Below, one piece after another: positions 16,707-24,585 of a stretch of 64,000 bases of DNA. Position numbers and translations under genes: made by a program. Numbering within the stretch: position 1 is the first letter of the stretch; each line of letters begins with the position of its first letter. Source of the stretch: Deminuibacter soli (GTDB lineage: Bacteria; Bacteroidota; Bacteroidia; Chitinophagales; Chitinophagaceae); contig NZ_QTJU01000007.1 in NCBI RefSeq assembly GCF_003412455.1, positions 248,001-312,000 of the forward strand. The letters are read 5' to 3'. The notes under the pieces are model-generated. The model was not told the DNA's origin. It worked only from the letters and a program-made list of their open reading frames with translations, and searched no databases.

Positions 16707-17542
16707 GTTTTATACACCATCTTGTACAGCGCCACGCAGAAGCAGGTTTGCACATTCGTCCGCGCATAAGGGCGAAGTTTGAACCCGGAACACAGGCGGA
16801 TAACAAACAGGGCCATCATTTACCATCAGGTATGATTACACCAGGTGGCTTACATGATGATGATGTTGCAGGCCGCACTGCCACTGCATTGCAGCAGGAT
16901 GCGGAAAATAAAGCAACAGCTGCGCCTGCACACAACAACGTGGTTATAGCAGCGCACGCCACACCACTGGCAGGCATGCCGGTACCCGCAGTGAACGCAG
17001 CAACCGGTGAAACCAGTCAGCAGCAAAACGATGCCACCATCAACATTGCGCAGCAGGCAGCACAGGCACTGCAGGCCGGGCAACCGGTCAGGGCTGATAA
17101 CGCCTTGCAGCCCGCAGCAGGCATATTACCGGCAGCTGCAATACAGCAGGCAACACATTTGCACAACAACAGCGAAAACGCAACACAGGTAAACCAGGTG
17201 CAGGTAGAAAAATCAGCATGGCCCCAAAATGGCGATGCTGCTGAAACTGGTGCACAGCAGGTGTTACAGCCCGGCAGAATCCCCCGGTCACTGAGCGCAA
17301 CAGATGCGGCCTCCGCTGCATTGGGCGGATGGATGCAGCAATTTTACCAGGGCGCCCGCAACAGCTTTTTACAAACAGCCGCCACACAACAGGCAGCGCA
17401 GCCTGTGGTAAAAGTAACGATCGGCCGTATTGATGTGCGGGCTGTACCCGGTAACAAACCGGCTGCCCCTGCAGCAAAGCACCAGGCACAACCGACAGTA
17501 TCCCTGTCTGATTATTTAAAACAGCGCAACAAAGCAAAATAA
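16703..17542 (+). CDS. Disordered Ala/Gln-rich eCIS protein with conserved C-terminal tail
   Basis: The 279-residue product is mostly Ala, Gln, Pro and Asn without a hydrophobic core, so it is probably unfolded alone. The ends are different: the N-terminus has FIHHLVQRHAEAGLHIRPRIRAKFEP, and the C-terminus has VVKVTIGRIDVRAVP then VSLSDYLKQR. The last pattern is a feature of a variable-length protein found at this place in many eCIS operons. It is coupled by ATGA to the zinc-ribbon gene and directly adjoins the DUF4255 gene. As no tape measure was recognised, it is a candidate for length control or baseplate bridging (inference). Confidence 0.7.
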   Translation: MSFIHHLVQRHAEAGLHIRPRIRAKFEPGTQADNKQGHHLPSGMITPGGLHDDDVAGRTATALQQDAENKATAAPAHNNVVIAAHATPLAGMPVPAVNAATGETSQQQNDATINIAQQAAQALQAGQPVRADNALQPAAGILPAAAIQQATHLHNNSENATQVNQVQVEKSAWPQNGDAAETGAQQVLQPGRIPRSLSATDAASAALGGWMQQFYQGARNSFLQTAATQQAAQPVVKVTIGRIDVRAVPGNKPAAPAAKHQAQPTVSLSDYLKQRNKAK

Positions 17543-18853
17543 ATGAGCACCGCTCTTGCCATTGCCGCCGTGACCCATGTGATGAAAGATTTGCTGAACA
17601 ACGGCTTTGTAGATAACGACGTATCCGGCGCCATTGGCGGTAACTTCGCACTCACCGCAATTCCGCCAGACCGCATAGACACATCAGTAGCCAATGAACA
17701 AACACAGCTCAACCTGTTTATGTACCAGGCTACGGTAAACCAGGGCTGGCGCAACGAAGGGCTGCCAACGCACGACAGTGCAGGCACCAGGGTTAGTAAC
17801 CCGCCACTGGCGTTAGACCTGCATTACCTCATCTCTGCCTACAGCGCTACCGAATTGCTGCCCGAAATACTCATGGGCTTTGCCATGCTGATACTGCACG
17901 ATACACCTGTGTTATCGCGTGACATCATTAAACAGGCATTGCAACCCCCGCTGGATGTAAACCTGCCCATGCTGGCACTCACAGAACTGGCCGAACAAAC
18001 AGAGCTCATCAAAATATCCCCGGTGGTACTAAGCACCGAGGAAATTTCAAAACTATGGCCTGCATTCCAGGCAAAGTACCGTGCCACGGCTGCCTACAAG
18101 GTTACCGTAGTACTGCTGCAAAGCCGCAAGTCAAAAAAATCAGCCCTGCCTGTTCGCTCACGTCAATTGTATGTGGTGCCGTTTCATCAGCCGGTCATTG
18201 AATCCATCGCTTCAAAGTCAGCGCCTGCCGCGCCTGTGGTCGACAACCAGCAGATACTGGCCGGTTATATACTGGTGCTGAAGGGGCATAAGCTCAGCAG
18301 CGACCAGGTTACCGTAAACATCGACGGCATTGTAGCCACACCGGCACCTGCAGATATATCCGACGAACAAATCAGCATTGCCATACCGGCAGCTGTTACC
18401 GCCGGGGTGCATACCGCACAGGTAGTACAGCCGCAATTAATGGGCGTTCCGCCCGTGGCACACAAAGGCGCTGTATCTAATGTGCAGGCTTTTGTACTAA
18501 GCCCTTCCATCGTTTCAGTAACAGCAGCCAATGTAACCGGCACAGGTACTGCGCCACGCGCGGCAGATATAGCCGTGAAAGTAAACCCGCTGGTGGCCAA
18601 CACGCAGCAGGTAGAGTTGCTGCTGAACGAGTGGGTGGCCGTAACCGGCACTACACCGCTGGCCGCCTACAGCTTTACCTTGTCTGCCGCAACGCTCGCC
18701 GCAGGGCCTGCCACAACCGATACGGTAACCATTCCTGTTACAGGTGTTACCGCAGGCACTTACCTGGTACGTATACGCATTAATGGTGCAGAAAGCCCGC
18801 TGGCCGCCGATAGCGCAGGCCGATACAATGCACCCACAGTGGTTATTCCATGA
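17543..18853 (+). CDS. DUF4255 tail terminator/cap protein with Ig-like extension
   Basis: Residues 1-~200 match the DUF4255 (Pvc16/Afp16-type) family: MSTALAIAAVTHVMKDLLNNGF, an NLFMYQATVNQGWRN segment, then PPLALDLHYLISAYS and PEILMGFAMLILHDTPVL. In Afp-like particles this protein caps the end of tube and sheath. Residues ~235-436 are a beta-rich extension with IPT/TIG-like repeats (GYILVLKGHKLSSDQVTVNIDG; GTYLVRIRINGAESP), longer than the minimal family member. The extension may form decorations at the cap. The stop overlaps the ATPase start. Confidence 0.88.
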   Translation: MSTALAIAAVTHVMKDLLNNGFVDNDVSGAIGGNFALTAIPPDRIDTSVANEQTQLNLFMYQATVNQGWRNEGLPTHDSAGTRVSNPPLALDLHYLISAYSATELLPEILMGFAMLILHDTPVLSRDIIKQALQPPLDVNLPMLALTELAEQTELIKISPVVLSTEEISKLWPAFQAKYRATAAYKVTVVLLQSRKSKKSALPVRSRQLYVVPFHQPVIESIASKSAPAAPVVDNQQILAGYILVLKGHKLSSDQVTVNIDGIVATPAPADISDEQISIAIPAAVTAGVHTAQVVQPQLMGVPPVAHKGAVSNVQAFVLSPSIVSVTAANVTGTGTAPRAADIAVKVNPLVANTQQVELLLNEWVAVTGTTPLAAYSFTLSAATLAAGPATTDTVTIPVTGVTAGTYLVRIRINGAESPLAADSAGRYNAPTVVIP

Positions 18854-20844
18854 GTACAGCACAACAACTTTCCTGGCCGGAAGCCAACCAGCGATACCTG
18901 ATGGCTGCAGTGCAGCAAATCCGTTTGCAGCTGCAACTGTTTTATACGCCTGCCGATGATGGGGAAACCCGGCTGCAGCAGGCCAATGAAGCCGTGGCGC
19001 AGGCGCAGGCACAGCTGCCGGCACCTGCTGCGCTGGACGTATTGTGCAATAAATTCAATCTCTCTGCTTTTGAACGTTCGGTATTGCTGTTAAGCGCAGG
19101 TGCTGAACTGGATGCAGGTTTTGCACTGCTGCTGTCACAGATGGAGGGCGACAGTGCAAGAATGCTGCCTTCCTTTGGTTTGGCTTTGTCAGTGTTAGGC
19201 AATGCACACTGGAATGCGCTTACACCGCAGGCCCCGCTGCGTTACTGGCGGTTGATTGAACTGCTGCCTTCGCAATTGCTTACTACCAGCCTGCTGAAAA
19301 TTGATGAGCAGGTATTACATTACCTCACCGGCATTCCGCAGCTCGATGAGCGTTTTACCGGTGTGCTCGATGGCTTGCTGATACCCGTTACCGAAGTGCC
19401 TTCGCAGGTTGCGCTGGCGCAACAGGCCCGGCAATTGTGCATGAGCCGAATGGTAGATGGCTGGCCTGTGATGGTATTGTCCGGCGCGCAAAGCGGCGAT
19501 AAACCTGCCATTGCGCAGGCCATCTGTTCACTCATGCAGCTGCCTTTGTACCAGGTGGTTTTACAGGCCGTTCCAACCAATGCAAAAGACATTACCGAGT
19601 ACACGCGTTTATGGAACAGGACCATTGCCCTTACCAATTGCGCATTGCTGGTTGATATGGCCACGGCCGATATGAATGATAAAGTAAAGCTGCAAACCAT
19701 AAATGCATTGATCAGCCAGGTGCAGGGACTGGTTATTGTTTGCAGCAGCCAGTGGAAACCCGCAGTACGGCAGCAATGCCTGCTGTTTGAAGTGCCAAGG
19801 CCCTCATCTGCAGAACAGCTTACCTTATGGAAAGATACATTGCAGCCTTATACCGATACACTGAACGGCGAACTGGAAAAACTGGTAGGGCAGTTCAGTC
19901 TCGATGCACAGGCCATACACAGCACCGGCTCGCAGGTATTGCAGCAGATGGCCGTGTATACCGCAACTGCAACCGCGCCTGATGCCGCAGCCATCAGCAG
20001 GGTATTATGGAAATCGTGCGCCATACATACACGCGCACCCATTCACGAACTGGCGCAACGCATTGAACCCGCTGCTACCTGGGACGACCTGGTATTACCC
20101 GATATACAAAAAAGCATGCTGCGCCAGATGGGTGAACAGGTAAAACAACGCGCCAAGGTATACCAGCAATGGGGCTTTGCTGCCATGGCTTCACGCGGGT
20201 TGGGCATTACGTCCCTGTTCTCCGGCGAAAGCGGTACCGGCAAAACCATGGCGGCAGAAGTGCTGGCAGGGGAGTTGCAGCTCGATTTGTTCAGGATTGA
20301 CCTTAGCCAGGTAGTAAACAAATACATTGGCGAAACAGAAAAAAACCTTGGCCGCATATTCGATGCAGCAGAAGACAGCTGTGCCATCTTATTGTTTGAT
20401 GAAGCAGATGCCCTGTTTGGCAAACGCAGTGATATCAAAGACAGTCATGACCGCTACAGTAATATCGAAGTAAGTTACCTGCTGCAACGCATGGAAGCCT
20501 ATCGCGGCCTGGCCATACTTACCACCAACATGCGCAGCGCGCTGGACAAAGCTTTCTTACGCCGTATCCGTTTCGTGGTGCAGTTTCCTTTTCCCGATGC
20601 AGCACAACGTGCGGAAATATGGCGGCGCATTTTCCCGGCAGGTACACCCACCAGTGATATTGATATTGCGCGTTTATCACGCCTGAACATGGCGGGTGGC
20701 AATATCCGCAACATTGCCCTCAATGCAGCATTTATGGCCGCAGGCGAAAACACTTCCATACAAATGCCGCACCTGATGCATGCTGCCAAAAACGAATACC
20801 AGAAACTGGAAAAAATATTCAGCAACAGCGAACTCAATGCGTAA
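18850..20844 (+). CDS. AAA+ ATPase of the injection system (Afp15-like)
   Basis: The 664-residue protein has an N-terminal helical region (~1-210), a degenerate P-loop-like central part (~210-400) and a canonical AAA module (~410-650). Walker A is GESGTGKT with Lys465, Walker B is ILLFDEAD with Asp517/Glu518, and FLRRIRFVVQFPFPD carries the arginine-finger region. All eCIS loci encode such an ATPase, and its role in assembly is not settled. The start overlaps the DUF4255 stop by 4 bp and its end overlaps the next small gene by 8 bp, so the three are translationally coupled. Confidence 0.94.
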   Translation: MSTAQQLSWPEANQRYLMAAVQQIRLQLQLFYTPADDGETRLQQANEAVAQAQAQLPAPAALDVLCNKFNLSAFERSVLLLSAGAELDAGFALLLSQMEGDSARMLPSFGLALSVLGNAHWNALTPQAPLRYWRLIELLPSQLLTTSLLKIDEQVLHYLTGIPQLDERFTGVLDGLLIPVTEVPSQVALAQQARQLCMSRMVDGWPVMVLSGAQSGDKPAIAQAICSLMQLPLYQVVLQAVPTNAKDITEYTRLWNRTIALTNCALLVDMATADMNDKVKLQTINALISQVQGLVIVCSSQWKPAVRQQCLLFEVPRPSSAEQLTLWKDTLQPYTDTLNGELEKLVGQFSLDAQAIHSTGSQVLQQMAVYTATATAPDAAAISRVLWKSCAIHTRAPIHELAQRIEPAATWDDLVLPDIQKSMLRQMGEQVKQRAKVYQQWGFAAMASRGLGITSLFSGESGTGKTMAAEVLAGELQLDLFRIDLSQVVNKYIGETEKNLGRIFDAAEDSCAILLFDEADALFGKRSDIKDSHDRYSNIEVSYLLQRMEAYRGLAILTTNMRSALDKAFLRRIRFVVQFPFPDAAQRAEIWRRIFPAGTPTSDIDIARLSRLNMAGGNIRNIALNAAFMAAGENTSIQMPHLMHAAKNEYQKLEKIFSNSELNA

Positions 20845-21118
20845 TCCATACCGGCAGGTAAACCTGCATATAGAAGAACTGGTGCTGCATGGTTTTGCAC
20901 CACACGAAGCACCGTATATTGGTGCAGCCGTGGAAGCAGCACTGGCCGGTATGTTACAACAGCAGGGATTGCCGCCCGAACTGGCCATGCCTGCTGCCAT
21001 AGAAGCCCTAAGAGCACACACTATACAAATGGCGCCGGGGCAGTCCGCCGCAGCAACAGGCACACAGGTGGCTGCTGCTGTAATGGGCGGACTGCATGGC
21101 TCGCCCAAACCACGTTAA
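20837..21118 (+). CDS. Small conserved eCIS protein downstream of the ATPase
   Basis: The 93-residue product starts at the ATG at 20837, inside the end of the ATPase gene. It reads MRNPYRQVNLHIEELVLHGF, a motif-like start seen in short eCIS proteins at this place, then a helical part and a Gly/Ala-rich tail. An in-frame ATG further upstream (20780) lies too deep in the ATPase gene. No function is known to me. The overlap implies coupled synthesis with the ATPase. Confidence 0.72.
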   Translation: MRNPYRQVNLHIEELVLHGFAPHEAPYIGAAVEAALAGMLQQQGLPPELAMPAAIEALRAHTIQMAPGQSAAATGTQVAAAVMGGLHGSPKPR

Positions 21119-21134
21119 ATTGCAGTAACCTGTT

Positions 21135-21785
21135 ATGACCACATTTCCCGGTTCTCCGCACCTCATCAAAGGTGGTATTGTACTGGTAAACCCCGATACT
21201 GCCACTGTACAGCGCATCATTACGCTGCAGTACAATCCCGACAGCCTTACCCGCTCATTCCAGGTGCAAAGCACAGGTGAAAGCAGCCACCGCACAGAGC
21301 CCATGCGTTTAACAGGCCCGCCTGTGGAAACACTGAAAGTAGAGGCAGAGATTGATGCAACAGACCAGCTCGAAACAGCAGACAGTGTTACGCTGAAAGT
21401 AGGGATACAGCCACAGCTGTCTGTACTGGAAACCATGATCTATCCCACCAGTCAGCAACTGCTGGCCAATAACAGCAGTGCTTCATCCGGTTCGCTTGAA
21501 ATTATCCCGATGGAAACGCCGCTGGCATTATTCATCTGGAATAAAAACCGCATTGTACCGGTACGTGTAACCGAGTTCAGCATTACCGAAGAAGCATTTG
21601 ATGTTAACCTGAACCCCATCAGGGCAAAAGTGAGCATAAGCATGCGCGTGTTAACGGTAGATGATCTCGGCTTCGATCACAAAGGCGGCAGCCTGTACAT
21701 GAGCTACCAGCAAAACAAAGAACGTTTGGCAGCCATGTTCTCAGGCGGTCCATTAACTAACCTTGGTATAACTTCTATATTATGA
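21135..21785 (+). CDS. CIS tube/baseplate adaptor protein (Afp7-like)
   Basis: The 216-residue protein matches the CIS tube adaptor family: GGIVLVNPDTATVQRIITLQYNPDSLTRSFQ near the start, then a long beta-rich body with ETLKVEAEIDATDQLE and FSITEEAFDVNLNPIRAKVSISMRVL. These proteins join the central hub to the first tube ring. Afp7-type proteins usually carry a C-terminal LysM; here the LysM is a separate small gene whose start overlaps this stop by 4 bp. Confidence 0.85.
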   Translation: MTTFPGSPHLIKGGIVLVNPDTATVQRIITLQYNPDSLTRSFQVQSTGESSHRTEPMRLTGPPVETLKVEAEIDATDQLETADSVTLKVGIQPQLSVLETMIYPTSQQLLANNSSASSGSLEIIPMETPLALFIWNKNRIVPVRVTEFSITEEAFDVNLNPIRAKVSISMRVLTVDDLGFDHKGGSLYMSYQQNKERLAAMFSGGPLTNLGITSIL

Positions 21786-22114
21786 CCGCAGACCAGTTTA
21801 AAGCCATGCTGCTCGCAGGCAACCAGCCTGCAGGCAATTTCGGTGTAAACAGCCGCTATTACCGCATACCAACATCAGCCTATACCGATGCACAGGGCAA
21901 TACGGTGGCCTATGTACAACGCAGGTTCATCACAGCACCTGCACCCAATCCGCAGCCACAGCTGTATGCCGTAAAACAGGGCGACCGGCTCGACAATGTG
22001 GCTGCAGGTTATACCGGCGATCCCGAACAGTTCTGGCAAATCGCCGACCTCAACACCACCATGCACCCCGAAGAACTAACAACCACCCCCGGCGCCAACA
22101 TCCGCATCAGCTAG
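21782..22114 (+). CDS. LysM-domain baseplate protein
   Basis: The 110-residue product has a polar N-terminus with RYYRIPTSAY and YVQRRF, and a C-terminal LysM-like fold (LYAVKQGDRLDNVAAGYTGDPEQFWQIADLN, residues ~60-108). In phage and CIS baseplates such a domain (gp53-like) joins hub and wedge rather than cell wall. Coupled start with the tube adaptor gene suggests that together they form what Afp7 does as one chain. Confidence 0.85.
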   Translation: MTADQFKAMLLAGNQPAGNFGVNSRYYRIPTSAYTDAQGNTVAYVQRRFITAPAPNPQPQLYAVKQGDRLDNVAAGYTGDPEQFWQIADLNTTMHPEELTTTPGANIRIS

Positions 22115-22229
22115 AGAAAGCTGCGAGCTACAAGCTTCGAGCTTCGAGCTGCAAGCAAAACCGGCCTTTTCATTCTCCGAAGAAGTCCTGCTGACACTAT
22201 TGCCTATTCACTACTCACCACTCACTAAG
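22115..22229. repeat. Repeat-derived spacer inside the eCIS operon
   Basis: This 115-bp gap is unlike the tight junctions around it. It holds overlapping CGAGCT/AGCTTCGAGCT direct repeats (22120-22160) and then TGCCTATTCACTACTCACCA (22201-22220). The latter shares its wording with the spacer of the 71-bp repeats near 51140. It looks like inserted intergenic repeat sequence. Confidence 0.55.
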
Positions 22230-23360
22230 ATGCTTAAAGGAAAAATACAGCTCTCGCTCATGATAGGCCCCCTGGTACCATTACCGGTACCAAAGGAAAT
22301 CATGGACGCACTCAACGATATCGAAGTCACTTCAGCATCCGGCGAAGAGGCGAGTGGTTTCCAGATGTCATTTACCTTCAGCAGCAAATCAGCTTTAAAT
22401 ACCTTACTGTTATTGATCGGGCAAACAGGGCCCTTTATCCGGGTGATTATCGCAGTAACCGTGGGCGGTACAGAGCATGTACTCATGGATGGTTTAATCG
22501 ATCACCAGCAGGTAACACCCAATGTGCAAACAGGGCAGTCGGTGCTGCATGTATCAGGCAGTGATTTGTCCAGCGCCATGGATCTCATCGAATTTACCGG
22601 TCTGCCATATCCCTGTATGCCTGCCGAAGCCCGCGTGGCCCTCGCCGTAGCCAAATACGCCATGTTCGGCATGATACCCGTAGTTATTCCTTCCCTGTTT
22701 ATGGATATACCTATACCTACAGACAGGATTCCCGTACACCAGGGCACAGACCTCGCGTATATAAGACAGCTCGCCGGCGATGCAGGCTACATTTTTTATG
22801 TAGAACCCGGCCCCGTAATGGGTACCAACATGGCTTACTGGGGGCCTGAAATAAAAGTAGGTGTGCCGCAGAAAGCACTCAACGTAAACATGGATTCGTT
22901 CACCAATGTGGAAGACCTCAACTTTACGTACAATGCAGCCACCAAAACAATTCCGGTGGTGTTTATCCAGAACCAGCAAACAAGGGCGCCCATCCCCATT
23001 CCCATCCCGGATATTACACCGCTGAACCCGCCGCTGGGTGCTATCCCGGGCCTGTCGGTGCAATTGAAAATGATGAAGGATACCGTAAACCTCAGCCCCA
23101 TGGCAGCCATCGGCCGCGGACTGGCAGAAGCCTCCCGCTCGGCAGATGTGGTTACCGGTAACGGCTCGCTGGATGTAGTGCGTTACGGAACGGTACTCAA
23201 ATCACGTGCATTGGTTGGTGTGCGCGGCGCGGGAATAGCGTATGATGGTTTATACTTCGTGAAAAAAGTAACACACAAAATAAAACGCGGGCAGTACAAG
23301 CAGGAGTTTACCCTGTCTCGCAACGGTCTTGTATCAACAGTACCGGCTGTGCCTGCCTAG
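22230..23360 (+). CDS. Baseplate hub protein (gpD/VgrG gp27-like)
   Basis: The 376-residue product (ATG at 22230, MLKGKIQLSLMIG) matches the gpD-like hub fold: ASGFQMSFTFSSKSALN, HVLMDGLIDHQQVTPN, VLHVSGSDLSSAMDL, then AYIRQLAGDAGYIFYVEPG. The end is YDGLYFVKKVTHKIKRGQYKQEFTLSRNG. In VgrG and Afp8 this part is fused to the gp5-like spike; here the spike base is a separate gene immediately downstream. An upstream in-frame TTG at 22200 lies in repeat sequence and is rejected. Confidence 0.88.
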   Translation: MLKGKIQLSLMIGPLVPLPVPKEIMDALNDIEVTSASGEEASGFQMSFTFSSKSALNTLLLLIGQTGPFIRVIIAVTVGGTEHVLMDGLIDHQQVTPNVQTGQSVLHVSGSDLSSAMDLIEFTGLPYPCMPAEARVALAVAKYAMFGMIPVVIPSLFMDIPIPTDRIPVHQGTDLAYIRQLAGDAGYIFYVEPGPVMGTNMAYWGPEIKVGVPQKALNVNMDSFTNVEDLNFTYNAATKTIPVVFIQNQQTRAPIPIPIPDITPLNPPLGAIPGLSVQLKMMKDTVNLSPMAAIGRGLAEASRSADVVTGNGSLDVVRYGTVLKSRALVGVRGAGIAYDGLYFVKKVTHKIKRGQYKQEFTLSRNGLVSTVPAVPA

Positions 23361-23372
23361 CCTTGTGAACAT

Positions 23373-23879
23373 ATGGAAAAATATTACGGTAAACATCGCG
23401 GACTTGTTTTGAACAACATCGATCCCCTGCAAACAGCACGCCTGCTGGTACAGGTGCCCGATGTAACAGCACTTGGTATTTCCAGCTGGGCCATGCCCTG
23501 TTTGCCTGTTGCAGGCACACAAATGGGGGCACACATGATACCGCCCATTGGTGCAGGCGTGTGGGTTGAATTTGAAGGCGGTAATCCCGATTACCCCATC
23601 TGGTCTGGCTGTTTCTGGGGCTCTGCTGCTGAAGTGCCTGCGCTGGCACTGGCCGGCCTGCCTGCATCGCCCAGCATTGTATTGCAAACGCTCGGACAAA
23701 ATACGTTAATGATCAGTGACCTGCCTGGTCCTGCCGGTGGCATCATGTTAAAAACCATGACAGGTGCTTTTATTTCCATCAGCGAAACAGGCATCATTAT
23801 ACAAAACGGGCAGGGGGCAAGCATTACGCTTGTTGGCCCTGCGGTAACCATCAACAACGGCGCACTCGCTGTTATATAA
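23373..23879 (+). CDS. Baseplate spike protein (gpV/gp5 OB-fold)
   Basis: The 168-residue protein starts with the OB-fold seen in P2 gpV and VgrG: YYGKHRGLVLNNIDPLQTARLLVQVPDV, followed by PPIGAGVWVEFEGGNPDYPIWSGCFWG. A glycine/isoleucine-rich beta-helix tip follows (MLKTMTGAFISISETGIIIQNG). It would form the trimeric spike between hub and PAAR tip. Hub, spike and tip are three neighbouring genes in physical order. Confidence 0.92.
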   Translation: MEKYYGKHRGLVLNNIDPLQTARLLVQVPDVTALGISSWAMPCLPVAGTQMGAHMIPPIGAGVWVEFEGGNPDYPIWSGCFWGSAAEVPALALAGLPASPSIVLQTLGQNTLMISDLPGPAGGIMLKTMTGAFISISETGIIIQNGQGASITLVGPAVTINNGALAVI

Positions 23880-23895
23880 ATTCCCTTTACTTACT

Positions 23896-24216
23896 ATGCC
23901 GGGCTTTTTGTTACACCAGGGTGCTGTTGTGCTGTGCGCACATGGCGGAACAGCACAACCCACCGCACCCAGTCCGCGTGTTACGGTAACCGGCATGCCG
24001 GTTGCCACGCAGCCTGCGCCATATGTAATAGCCGGGTGCCCGTTCAATGTGTCGGGCGCGCCGGTGCCCTGTGTTACCGCCACCTGGGTTACGTTTGCCA
24101 CACGCATTACGTCAATGGGCATGCCGCTGTTGTTACTCGATAGCCAGGCCATCTGCGTACCCAATGGCACACCGCTCATGATCACATCTACCCAAACACG
24201 GGTTACCGGTATGTAA
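23896..24216 (+). CDS. PAAR-like tip protein
   Basis: The 106-residue product resembles the PAAR-like tips found in eCIS: MPGFLLHQGAVVLCAHGGTA, VTVTGMPVATQPAPYVIAGCPF, and a C-terminal ICVPNGTPLMITSTQTRV. Cys and His residues near the N-terminus and Cys around residues 48 and 58 could coordinate a metal, as in PAAR cones, but not every ligand is clear. It lies directly after the spike gene. Confidence 0.8.
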   Translation: MPGFLLHQGAVVLCAHGGTAQPTAPSPRVTVTGMPVATQPAPYVIAGCPFNVSGAPVPCVTATWVTFATRITSMGMPLLLLDSQAICVPNGTPLMITSTQTRVTGM

Positions 24217-24227
24217 CCAGCAATACC

Positions 24228-24578
24228 ATGAATGTAAAATTCACCTACCAGTTCAGCGGCCAGGGCCGCACGGCCTCCACCGATAATGATGGTCATATCC
24301 GTGATATGATTGAACAGCTGCTGTTTACCAATCCAGGCGAACGGCTTAACCGGCCCTCGTTTGGCGGAGCGCTGAACCAGCTGGTGTTTCAGCCCAACAG
24401 CGATGAGCTGGCTGCCACCACGCAGTTCCTGGTGCAGGGCGCGCTGCAGCAATGGCTGGGCGATTTGATTGAAGTAAACGCCGTACAGGTAACCAATGAT
24501 GATGCATTGCTGAAAGTAATTGTCGCCTACACCGTACGCACCACCCAGCAGAATTTTATAGAACAATTCACCCGCTAG
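24228..24578 (+). CDS. Baseplate wedge protein (gp25/GPW family)
   Basis: The 116-residue protein has the gp25 pattern: HIRDMIEQLLFTNPGERLNRPSFG, then ALNQLVFQPN and a LEVN-like IEVNAVQV strand. The EPR-like core is seen as NPGERLNRPSFG. gp25 initiates sheath assembly from the baseplate. It sits between tip and baseplate-J genes as in Afp-type clusters. Confidence 0.93.
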   Translation: MNVKFTYQFSGQGRTASTDNDGHIRDMIEQLLFTNPGERLNRPSFGGALNQLVFQPNSDELAATTQFLVQGALQQWLGDLIEVNAVQVTNDDALLKVIVAYTVRTTQQNFIEQFTR

Positions 24579-24585
24579 ATACACC

